From the NCBI GenBank assembly GCA_025084515.1, contig JAJAGP010000768.1:1-64000 (forward strand): DNA of 64,000 bases. Reading direction: 5' to 3'. The stretch comes from Ancistrus triradiatus (Eukaryota; Chordata; Actinopteri; Siluriformes; Loricariidae). The notes beneath the pieces were generated by a model, which saw only the letters and a program-made list of their open reading frames with translations, did not search any database and was not told the origin of the DNA. Of the stretch, positions 9,016 to 17,599 are shown one piece after another; the stretch's first letter is position 1; the number at the start of each line of letters is the position of its first letter. Both the position numbers and the translations under genes were made by a program.

Positions 9016-10827
9016 TCCAGAGTTTAAGTAGCTGTAAATCAAGACTATAATCTTTTACCCCAATTACTAATACTGAATTATCCGAATTGATGAGCTCATG
9101 TTTATTAGATCCAATTCCTACATGTTTACTCAAAGAAGTGATACCTAGTATTACAGGGTCATTGCTGATTATTTTAACTTCAACCCCTACTGTAACACTT
9201 TTGTGAAAGAAACGGGAGAGACGTGCGTAGATTCCAAAATATAAACTATGATTTTATTAAAGAAACAATACAAAATAAGGGAAAACACAGCTAACCAAAC
9301 CAGGCAAAAAACGGGGGGGAAAACAAAACCAAGTGGAGCTGCAAAACTGGTACAAAAACCAAAACGGGTCAATCCGGGAAACGGGTTCATAACCCAAAAT
9401 GGGCGGAGCTGGAAAACAACTAATCCAAAGTGGACGGAGCCACAGCACAGGAGAGCTAACACTAGCGGACAACACCACAAACAGGAGAAAATCCACTGGA
9501 GGAAAGCCAAAGCAGACAAAACAACAAAAAGGAGTAAATCCACAGACTAACAGAGGGGCAGACAAGAAACAGCGGTACGCTCGGAAGTAGCTGAGACAAT
9601 AATCCCCCCGACTGTCTCTCGAAGCTCCTCTTATAAAGGGCCTCTCACAGCTGAATTCAATCTTCGCCTCATCAGCTGTGGAGTTCCCAGATGGATCCTC
9701 GGGAGTCATCTGACTCATCGGAGGTGCACAGACCACGGTAAGACCACTGGACGTGACACCTACCTTTGGTTATGTGGTCAAACCCTTTAAGTGTGCCGTT
9801 GTTAAATCATTGATTAAAAAAAGCCAATCTTAACCCTTGTGTGCTTTCTAATTATAGACCAATTTCAAATCTACCTTTCCTCTCCAGAATGTTAGAAAAA
9901 GCTGTCTATCAACATCTCTATAGTTACCTCGAAAGTAATGGTATTTATGAAACATTTCATTCTGGATTCAGGCCCCAGCATAGTACTGAAACAGCTTTAA
10001 TTAGGGTACTACATCATTTACTAATATCCTCAGATAATGGATGTATCTGTTCTTCTTCTGTTAGATGTGCAGCATTTGACACCATACATCACGATGTCTT
10101 ACTGAATAAACTAGAAAATACTGTAGCTGTTAAGGGATTGGCACTTTCTTGTTTTAAATCCTACTTGACCAACCAGCACCAGTTTGTTTATGTACTGTAA
10201 ATAATCTACACTCTAAGCTCTCAAAAGTGAAGTACAGTGTTCCACAGGAGTTGACTATTATTATCTCTGTACGTGCTGCCAGTAGGCTCAATTATTTGTA
10301 AACATAGCATTAGTTTCTTTTAGTTTCATTAGTTTCAATTTGCTTTCATTCAATTATGAAATATTGCTAAACTTAAAAATATCCTCTCTTTTAATGATGC
10401 AACTGCTAGCTCCTCTACTTCATTTGCATGGTGTAGGACATCTTTTAGGTCCTAGAACTAAAAAAGTCACAGCAGGGGAAATGGCCCCCCAACTATGGAA
10501 TAAACTTCCCACTTTAGTTCAAGATTCAGACATTCTCCAAATTTTTAAGTCTAGGCTAAAAACATACTTAGTTACACAGGCTTTTGGTTACACTTTGATG
10601 CATGGCTCAGGTTACTGGGGTCATGTCTGGCCTGCCTGTCTTGTCATGCTTTGTCCTTTGGCCAGAATGTGTGGTGGGTGGTCCGGCTGGGCTGGGCTTC
10701 GGTCCTCTTGATCTTGACTTGTGCATCTTTGCCTTAGATTAGGAGCAGAGCTGGGGGTTCATAGTCAAAGAGTTTTGTGGTGATATGGAATGTTGGGTTG
10801 CTGTCTCCTTGCCTCCCATGGGGAGGT
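9016..10827 (+). pseudogene. L2-like LINE ORF2 and 3' UTR fragment (copy L2-5), split by a solo LTR
   Basis: The 5' part reads 'SFTPITNTELS', then 'LLDPIPTCLLKEVIPSI', and is continuous with RT sequence after the solo LTR at 9191-9758 is removed. The RT part has 'NYRPISNLPFLSRMLEKAV' and 'SGFRPQHSTETAL' (9841-10200), followed by 'AAFDTIHHDVLL'. The RT then jumps to a C-terminal block with 'PQLWNKLPTLVQDSD' at 10340-10600, so the YADD region and thumb are deleted. The 3' UTR resembles that of copy L2-2 (reverse of 28560-28740) and is cut off at 10828 by an LTR. It is inactive. Confidence 0.85.
9191..9758 (-). mobile_element. Solo LTR (K) with 5-bp target duplication
   Basis: The 568-bp unit begins TGTAACA and ends GTGACA, and is flanked on both sides by a perfect CCTAC (9186-9190 and 9759-9763). 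Reading on the minus strand gives TGTCAC...TGTTACA. The insertion interrupts an L2 ORF2 frame, and removal of the LTR plus one CCTAC restores the RT reading frame context. Similar termini and composition occur in the LTR at 26235-26771. The frames inside are not coding. Confidence 0.9.
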
Positions 10828-11400
10828 TGTTATGAGTCGCCATCTAAAAAACAATGGCGAATCGTGAAAACAAAGAAAAAGGGTTTTTAGGACCCAATCG
10901 CAGTTAGCTCCAGATGGAATTGGTGAACCAAAAATAAAATAAAGAAACAAAACAATGGTTCACACAAATGTATAAATATATAGACCGAAAAAATAGGAGC
11001 TTCAGTGGCTGAGGATCGAACCCGGAACGGACGTGTGGGTTGACGCCATGTAAACCCAACACCCCACTCGGCCACTGAAGAAATGAACTGAAAAATCCGG
11101 GCTGAGAGCTTACGCCACTAGCGTATGCCACCTCTATGTCGTTGGATACTTACGGCGTACCTCCACTACGCTGACAGCACACAGGTCCGCGCATGCGCAG
11201 AATGACCGCACTCGAGCAGAACGTGAGCACACGCTGAATCAGCGCAGCGATGCAACAGCAAACCGGAACGCCCTCAGCAGACAGAAGCGCTATATATTGG
11301 GCACTACTGACGCTGACCTGCAAACCATACAATACAGAACTAAAACAAAAGGAAAGACCACACTCGGCGAAAGCGAGGGCGACCTAAGCCACGGTCGCGA
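10828..11400 (-). mobile_element. LTR of element I family (copy I2), minus strand
   Basis: The minus-strand 3' end '...GATGGCGACTCATAACA' at 10828 matches LTR I1 (GATGGCGACTTGTAACA). The two also share 'gattgggtcctaaa..ccttttt' and 'ttgttttcacgat'. Upstream lies the tRNA-like module at 11000-11080. The 5' boundary is not defined: similarity to the other copies fades beyond the module and a gypsy pol fragment starts near 11436. No target duplication was found. Confidence 0.7.
11000..11080 (-). promoter_or_regulatory. tRNA-like module with A and B boxes in LTR I2
   Basis: The 81-nt segment is closed by a perfect 9-bp stem (CTTCAGTGG with CCACTGAAG). On the minus strand it has TGGCCGAGTGG at 11074-11064, a perfect match to the Pol III A box (TRGCNNAGYGG) and identical to that of type II tRNAs (Ser, Leu). 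GTTCGATCC at 11021-11013 is a perfect B-box core. An anticodon-arm-like stem TGGGTT/AACCCA lies between. The length is close to that of a tRNA-Ser. It is not a true tRNA gene, because the acceptor stem is not tRNA-like in detail and it is embedded in an LTR. The position about 172 nt from the LTR end is similar in all three copies. Confidence 0.7.
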
Positions 11401-11435
11401 ACCTGGTCTCTGAAACCCTTCCAGTGTCTGATATG

Positions 11436-11660
11436 AAGTCTGAGCTGATTGCAGTTGAAACAGCCAAAGACAAGTTACTGCAACAGGTCATAACATATAT
11501 GAACACTAGTTGGCCTAAAGGGTTATGTCAGCAGTATTAAAATATTAGAGCAGATCTAAGCATGGTGAATGGACTGTTGCTTAGAAAGAACAGGATTGTC
11601 ATTCCTCAGTCATTGCGCCAAGACATGCTAAAGAGAATACAGACTTCTTTATGTGAACTA
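11436..11660 (+). pseudogene. Ty3/gypsy pol fragment (RNase H-integrase linker)
   Basis: The plus strand reads 'LIAVETAKDKLLQQVITYM', a stop, then 'IRADLSMVNGLLLRKNRIV' and 'IPQSLRQDMLKRIQ'. This is the segment that joins RNase H to the HHCC zinc-binding part of gypsy-type integrase ('..LS.VDGLLLRG.RIVIP..LR'). The HHCC itself is lost after 11660. This is one short orphan piece. Confidence 0.7.
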
Positions 11661-12575
11661 TTACACTTAATTAATACCAAAAATCCATGTGTTTTCTCCA
11701 CCAGTATTGCCCTCCATCAACTCTTCACTGTCCACATCATTTACATATTCACTCCTGGTAGCATCAAGCATGTTCCATTCAGAATCTGACATAATTATCC
11801 TTGATAATTCATTGATATTATTTCGTGGTGACTTGAAAGAATATCAGTGAAATACAAGTATTTGCAAGGTAAAAACTGTGTGATGTATAATTGTGTAATT
11901 ACTTCTTGAATGTCAGCACCCAACAGGCTACTTATGGAGAAGGTTTATTGTCCACTTCATCATTTACATATTCACTATTCACTATTACTGGTTGTGGAAA
12001 ATAATTTATTGTCCTCTGCCCTGTTAAACTTTGTTTATTCAGTCATCCTCATTGTTGTGCTAAAGGTTAACAAGGGAAATTACTTGAGGGTGAAATGTCA
12101 AGGAACATTTAAAAAGATGGCTAGCTTTTATGCAGTTAACAGGATTTAGAGTTTGTTGATATTTGGATTAAGTTGTTAATCACTAATGGATAACATACTG
12201 TATGTGTGCAGTACAAAGAAGCAGAAGTAGATTAAAAGTCTATTGGATAACTCATGGACAAAGTGGAAGCTGTGAAAACTGTATTGCACAGTACAGACTG
12301 TGATTATTTTACTGTCGTAATAAGAGATAATGCCCAGTAGGCTTGATATGGTGATGTGGACAAATAAAGTATCACAAATATGTCTTTTTGAATGCCTCAG
12401 TGTCATTATGGGTAAATATGAGAGCAGGTGCTATCATAAGATATTTATACAGATATACTTTTAATAAACAGCCAAGCTGCATTACAGTTATATTAAGCAG
12501 CAAAGTTATATTAAGTATTCTTGAACCCCCTCCACTGTAGTTGTACTTGTAGACAAGGAACTATATAATTGGTAA
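11661..12575. other. No recognised feature
   Basis: Unassigned AT-rich DNA with no coding signature that I can support. Confidence 0.45.
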
Positions 12576-12965
12576 TATGACATGTCAAGGCTGGCCATTC
12601 TCCTCTGACCTCTCACATCAACAAGACATTTTCAAACAGAGAACTGCTACACTGGATATTTTCTCTTTTTCAGACCATTCTCTTTAAACCCTAGAGATCT
12701 GTGAAAATCCCAGTAGATGATCAGTTTCTGAAATACTCGCAAGAACCCTTCTGGCACCAACAACCATGCCATGATCAAAGTCACTTAAATCACAACTATT
12801 CCTCATTCTGATGCTTAGTGTAAACTTCATTCATCTTGACTATGTGAACAGTACATAGATTACTCAAATACATTGAGTTTCTTCCGTGTGATTGGCTGAT
12901 TAAATATTTAGAGTTAAGGAGCAGTTGAACATGTGTACCTAATGAAGTGGTCAGTGAGTGTATAT
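12576..12965 (-). pseudogene. Tc1-like element, family f, N-terminal relic
   Basis: On the minus strand a short frame reads 'RNSCDLSDFDHGMVVGARRV', then 'ISETDHLLGFS' and 'ISRV', the paired-like DNA-binding start of a Tc1 transposase. The plus-strand right end is 'gtacctaatgaagtggtcag' then 'tgagtgtata'. The C-terminal half of the same family may be the fragment at 52800-53355, which has a similar end ('gtacctaataatgtggccag'). No catalytic region is present here. Confidence 0.7.
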
Positions 12966-13425
12966 CTTCTTCAAAAATGATAAGTTAAGATATCTTTTCA
13001 TTGTATGAGTTCAACGGCATGACTTTGGAGCAAGCCTATAGATGCCAAAGTGTAAAAAGTAAGCATAAAGTAAGACAACAGACTACATACAAATTGTTAA
13101 AAATATAGGTATATAGATACAGAATACTGCAGAGTATAAATTGACTAGATGTCAGGTGCTCTGAGCAAGTTGATCACACAGTGTCCCAGGCTTGATGATG
13201 TGATGAGTGGATAAATGTAAAGTGGGACAATGGCAGAAAAAAAGAACGATGGTCCAGCTTTATATATGCAAGTGTTTTAACATCCAGTGGTTAGATACGT
13301 GAAGACAGATGTTAATAATAGAAGTTACATGTCCGACTCTCTGTCAATTTTTTTCTAATTGTATTATGTTTTCAAATTTCTTATGCTAGCAACAAGCCAG
13401 CAGTCACCAGACAGCTTTTTGTACA
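12966..13425. other. No recognised feature
   Basis: AT-rich DNA leading into the second Ser/Pro-rich repeat region. Confidence 0.45.
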
Positions 13426-14843
13426 CCCAAAATAAACTTTCTGAGCAAGCTTCACCAGTTAGTTCTGCCATGGTGCTGTTAACACCCCGTGACTCCAGCA
13501 GGCCGGTTGTTTCACGCATTGGCTCCGCTGTCGAGCTCGTAACACCTTGTTCCATTCCTGTGCATACTCAGTCCATTCTCGGACTTGTTAGTCCTGTTCC
13601 TGAGTTCTCCGCGCCGCTTAGCTCTGAAGGTGAGCCGTTGGTATCCCATAGGGCAGTACTCACGCACGCTAGTCCCATTTCCAAGCTCCCTGTGTCGCTT
13701 GGCTCCGAAGATGAGCGGTCAGCACCCCACAGTGCAGTATCCACGCATGCTGGCCTTGTTTCTGAGCTCTCTGTGCCATCTAGCCCTGTAGATGAGCCAC
13801 TAGCATCAGGAACCCCTGTATCTAACCCCGTTTCCAAGCGCGCCGCACTGGTTTGCCCCATCTCTAAACACGCTAGTCTAGTACCGGTGTCAATGATTTT
13901 CCGCAGCCCGTTAGTTGAGCAGGAATATCCTGCATAAGAAGCCGCTAGCTCAGCACCTGAGCCGATAGCGGCTAGCAGCCATGAATTCGCATATGTCCGG
14001 TCCACATCTGAGCGTGTTAGCTCCGTAGAAGAGCGATTAGCACCTTGTAGCTCTATATCCAAGCCGTTAGTTTGTAGTAACTACATATCGGGGCACGCTG
14101 CGCCGGTTAGCTCAGACAAAGAACTGTTATCGCCCCGTGGCACTATACCCAGGCCGCTAGTGTCCGACAACCCGGGATTTAGGCCGGTTAGCCTCATGAT
14201 TGAGGATACCAGCTCCGTAATAGAACGAGTCAACCCATTGTTTAAGTCGTTGGTGCTGGCTAACCCCGTGCCTGAGTGAGTAGCATCTCTTGGCCTCATG
14301 TCGGAGCAGGTTAGCCCCATTTGGAGACTTCTCGCGCTCGTTCGCTCAATAAGCAGCTTGCTATTCACACCTACTTGCTTCACACTGGAACTAACAAGCC
14401 CCTTGCCTGAGTTCGCTTATTTCGTACCCAAATCTGTACCTGCATCTGGTTCTGTATCCAAGTGGGCCACGCATACGGGTTCCGTAAGCAAGCCTGTTAA
14501 CCTGGTATCCGAAGGCAGTAGCCCTGTTCTGAGAATCACTATACCACGTGATTCTGTACCTGAACCTGTCACGCAACCTAGCCCCATACAGGAATCACCA
14601 GGGACTAGTAGTGAATTTCTGAGCAAGTTGCACCTACCCCAGAGGCTGTCCATTCCAGAGAGGCCTTCCCAGAGGCTGTCCATGCCTGTGAGGCCTTCCC
14701 AGAAGTTGCCTGTTCCAGAAAGGTCCCCCCAGAGGTCCTCCATTCCAGCGCCAGTGACAAGATCGTCCATGCCAGTATCGAGGTCCGCTGGTGGTACGCC
14801 CCGGGGGCTCAGAACCCATAGATGGTCTCCTTGGAGACAGGGT
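13426..14843 (+). mobile_element. Internal 3' region of LTR element J, Ser/Pro-rich repeat coding type
   Basis: A plus-strand frame at 13359-13937 and a second at 14298-14879 encode low-complexity Ser/Pro/Val/Leu-rich sequence resembling element I ('PVSSAM', 'SELSVPSSPVDEPL'). Within it is an 81-bp period (TCTGAAGGTGAGCCG at about 13623, TCCGAAGATGAGCGG at about 13704). At the end is a tidy 30-bp repeat encoding 'QRLSIPERPS', four units from 14640 to about 14759. The frame ends in '..GT' at a GGGTAC followed by TGTTACATTC, which I take as the LTR start. Stops separate the pieces. No gag or pol domain is recognisable and no function is assigned. Confidence 0.45.
14640..14759 (+). repeat. 30-bp tandem repeat, four units
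   Basis: Units start at 14640, 14670, 14700 and 14730, each 'CAGAGGCTGTCCATTCCAGA'-like. Each encodes ten residues with the pattern Q-R/K-L/S-S/P-I/M/V-P-E/V-R-P/S. Confidence 0.9.
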
Positions 14844-15310
14844 ACTGTTACATTCAGTTCTGTTACATACAGTCTCTGAAGCAGGATTTCGCCTCCATGG
14901 GCGATGGGAAACTACATCGCCCACAATTTCGTGAGCAGGGAAAATTCCCGCAGACGCACCTGAAACTTGCTTGTTTTGATTTTGAGACCTATTTAAGCTA
15001 AACGCTCTCCCGACTGCAGAGCATTAGCTCATTTCAGTTCTGTGCCACCATTACGTTCGCTCGGAGTGGATTACCTTTGTTCTCATCGCGCTTTGGATTA
15101 CCTCTGTTTTCAACGCGCTTTGGATTACCTTTGTTCTCGTCGTGCTCTGGATTACCTTTGTTGCAGTTTCGCCTGCTGGACTGCCCCTGCATTGGTTTCA
15201 TCCACTCCTGGACTCTTACGTTCGTGGTTCCTGCCCTTTTACGGCCGTGCGGGTGTGTCTGCTGTTCTGTTTGCCCACGGCTGCGCCCGACATTGAGTAA
15301 ATTTTCTGTC
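14844..15310 (+). mobile_element. LTR-like start of element J
   Basis: It begins TGTTACATTC directly after a purine-rich 'GGAGACAGGGTAC', which would serve as a polypurine tract. It includes a perfect short palindrome-type pair 'GGGCGATG'/'CATCGCCC' and a 'tatttaagc' at about 14990. The end of the LTR was not found, since the 30-bp array and an L2 5' end follow. The call rests on the boundary alone. Confidence 0.35.
15067..15165. repeat. 27-bp tandem repeat, about 3.5 units
   Basis: Unit 'GGATTACCTTTGTTCTCATC' plus 'GCGCTTT', repeated at 15068, 15095 and about 15122, then degrading. Confidence 0.85.
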
Positions 15311-15313
15311 ATC

Positions 15314-15960
15314 TAAAGCTTTACGTAGCTTCTCCCTGTTGACTACAGCCTTACGTAGCTTCTCTCTGTCAAATATAGCTTTACGTAGCTTCTCCCTGTC
15401 AGCTAAAGAATTACGTAGCTTCTCGCTGTTGGCTAAAATTTTTACGTAGCTTCTCCCTGTCGGCTAAAGCTCTGCGTCGCTTCTCCCTGTCTGCTAAAGC
15501 TTTATGTAGCTTCTCTGTGTCAGCTAAAGTCTTATGTAGCTTCTCGCTGTCGGCTAAAGCTCTATGTAGCTTCTCCCTGTTGGCTAAAATTTTTAAGTAG
15601 CTTCTCCCTGTCGGCTAAAATTTTTACGTAGCTTCTCCCTGTTGGCTAAAGCTCTACGTAGCTTCTCCCTGTCAGCTAAGGCTTTATATAACTTCTCACT
15701 GTCAGCTAAAGCTTTATATAACTTCTTCCTGTCAGCTAAGGCTTTACGTAGTTTCTCCCTGTCAGCTAAGGCTTTACATAGCTTCTCCCTGTTGGCTAAA
15801 GTTTTATGTAGCTTCTCCCTGTTGGCTATAGCTCACGTAGCTTCTCCCAGTTGGCTATAGCTTATATAGCTTCTCCCTGCCGGTGACAGCATCACGTAGC
15901 TTTTCCCCCGCCTGCAATAGCTCCACGTAGCTTCTTCCTGCCGGCCATAGCCAGCATTCC
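15314..15960. repeat. 30-31-bp tandem array, about 21 units
   Basis: The unit is 'TTACGTAGCTTCTCCCTGTC' followed by 'GGCTAAAGCT', with 10-20 percent divergence between units and occasional extra T insertions. It contains the self-complementary TACGTA in most units. A 72-codon frame at 15642-15860 reading 'AKALRSFSLS' is a by-product of the period being divisible by three. There are no unique spacers, so it is not a CRISPR. It lies between an LTR-like start and the L2-1 5' end. Confidence 0.9.
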
Positions 15961-15986
15961 CCGTGTCTCAGATACCATTCTTATCT

Positions 15987-15989
15987 TCA

Positions 15990-16025
<36 letters not shown>
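15987..16025. repeat. (ATT)n microsatellite
   Basis: About 13 ATT units immediately before the 5' end of L2-1. Confidence 0.95.
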
Positions 16026-16394
16026 GGTTGGACCCTGTGGGCATTACCATAGACTCATTGACTGACGTCAGTTCCTGTCGGAGCGCGCGTTGTTTGTTTG
16101 CAGTTGTTTGTTAGCAGCAACTAGCAGCCGGTTAAAGCAATTCTTCGCATTTTTTCTTTACTAAATTTAAACTTAAAACCAAATTGAATCTAATTGTTAG
16201 TTTCACCTGCCACTTGCACTAGCCACCACCTAGTTTGGCTCACAGGCACGGTGTGTGTCTTGGTACGTGAATTTTTGGTTGCTGACGACGTAAAAACGGT
16301 CGCAGCAACCTAGTTTAACCTAAATTTATATCAAAATCTCCGTCCTTCCACTCTAATCTCCATCTAACCCGTCTTTTTGTTTACTAAGAGCTAA

Positions 16395-17474
16395 TATGTC
16401 TACACAATCTTCTCGAACTGGCTGCCTCAGCTGTTCGCGTCTCTATGAAAAATCGCGGAGCTTGAGGGCAGGATAACTTTATTGCACCAGATTAAGCAGG
16501 ATGAGGACATAATTGACTCCTTATTAGCTACGGTCAACGATACAGCTGTTGTAGCCGCTTTGGACACCACTGCTCCGCGACCAGAAACTGTGCAGGCCCC
16601 TAAACCATGGTCACAACTGGGTGCGTGGCCGAAACTAGTAAGCTGTTGTCCACACCATGTGAGCCAGACCCGTGGGAAACCAGCCCCGCGGGGGGACGCG
16701 AAGCGGCAGGCGGCTCCGATCGCCATCCTCAGCTCCCGACACCAACCGTACTACGGCATTGCTTTGGGAAACAGGTTTTCGGTTTTAGAAGAATGTGATG
16801 TCCCTCGGCAGTCTTCAGATTTAGTCAACGCACCCACGATACCTGTCCAGTCACCACGGCAGATGAGGGACATCAAAAGCAGCAGGCCGTACGCTCGTAG
16901 CCAGCGCCGCTTCCAGGAATCCTCAACCCGGCGTTTTAATTCTGCTGGTCGCACCGGAGCCTCATCTCGGCCTCCTCCACCAGCAACACTGATTGTGGGA
17001 GACTCCATAGTGAGGAATATTAGGAGAACTTCTGCTGTGGTCCACTCGTTTTCGGAAGCCAAAGTTGCGGACATTCTTCTACAGCTCCCCTTTCTGCTGG
17101 AGAAATACACCTCAGTCCAGAATGTGATTATCCACGCTGGATGTAATAATATTCGTGATCAGAGGTTGGAGGTCCTGAAGTGGGATTTCAATGACTTGTT
17201 TAGATTTCTTGAATCATGCGGAAAACCTATCTTCATCTCCGGACCCATCTCGAGTCTGGGAAGAGGAATTGGACGCTTCAGTCGCACTTTGAGTCTGCAC
17301 AGCTGGCTACAGGAGACCTGTACTTCACGTAAGCTTGTTTTTATTGATAATTTTAATCTCTTTTGGAATCGTCCTTCCTTCTTTAAGTATGATGGAATTC
17401 ACCCCAGTAACCTAGGTACACAGGTTCTAGCAGACAACATGTTCTACACGATGCATAATAACCATAAGAAATGA
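16395..17474 (+). pseudogene. L2-like LINE ORF1, esterase-type (one frameshift)
   Basis: ORF1 of the L2-like LINE binds nucleic acid. In zebrafish L2 the homologue carries an SGNH/GDSL esterase fold (established knowledge). Here the likely start is ATG 16395. The first codons read 'MSTQSSRTGCLSCSRLYEK', a coiled-coil-like start, and a single-base loss near 16447 breaks the frame, which resumes and runs open from 16482 to 17474 (330 codons). About residue 165 after the break is 'LIVGDSIVRN' (block I with the nucleophile serine), then 'GCNNI' and finally 'YDGIHPSNLG', holding the catalytic Asp-His pair. All three catalytic positions are present. The middle is basic and Ser/Arg-rich. ORF2 follows after about 130 bp. 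Confidence 0.85.
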
Positions 17475-17599
17475 CTCGGGGCTCAAATTGAAACCGTGTC
17501 TGCTCCTCGTGCCATCTATAAACTCAAACACTCTCGTAAAGTTTGTTTAAACAACCTTTTATTATTAAGTTATTATTAGTTCAAATGATCCTGATAAAA

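Noticed and set aside
11000..11080. Genuine tRNA-Ser or tRNA-Leu gene
   Set aside because: A and B boxes match, but the acceptor stem is not canonical and it is embedded in an LTR shared with two degenerate copies.
15314..15960. CRISPR-like array
   Set aside because: Units are contiguous 30-31-bp repeats without unique spacers, in a vertebrate genome context.
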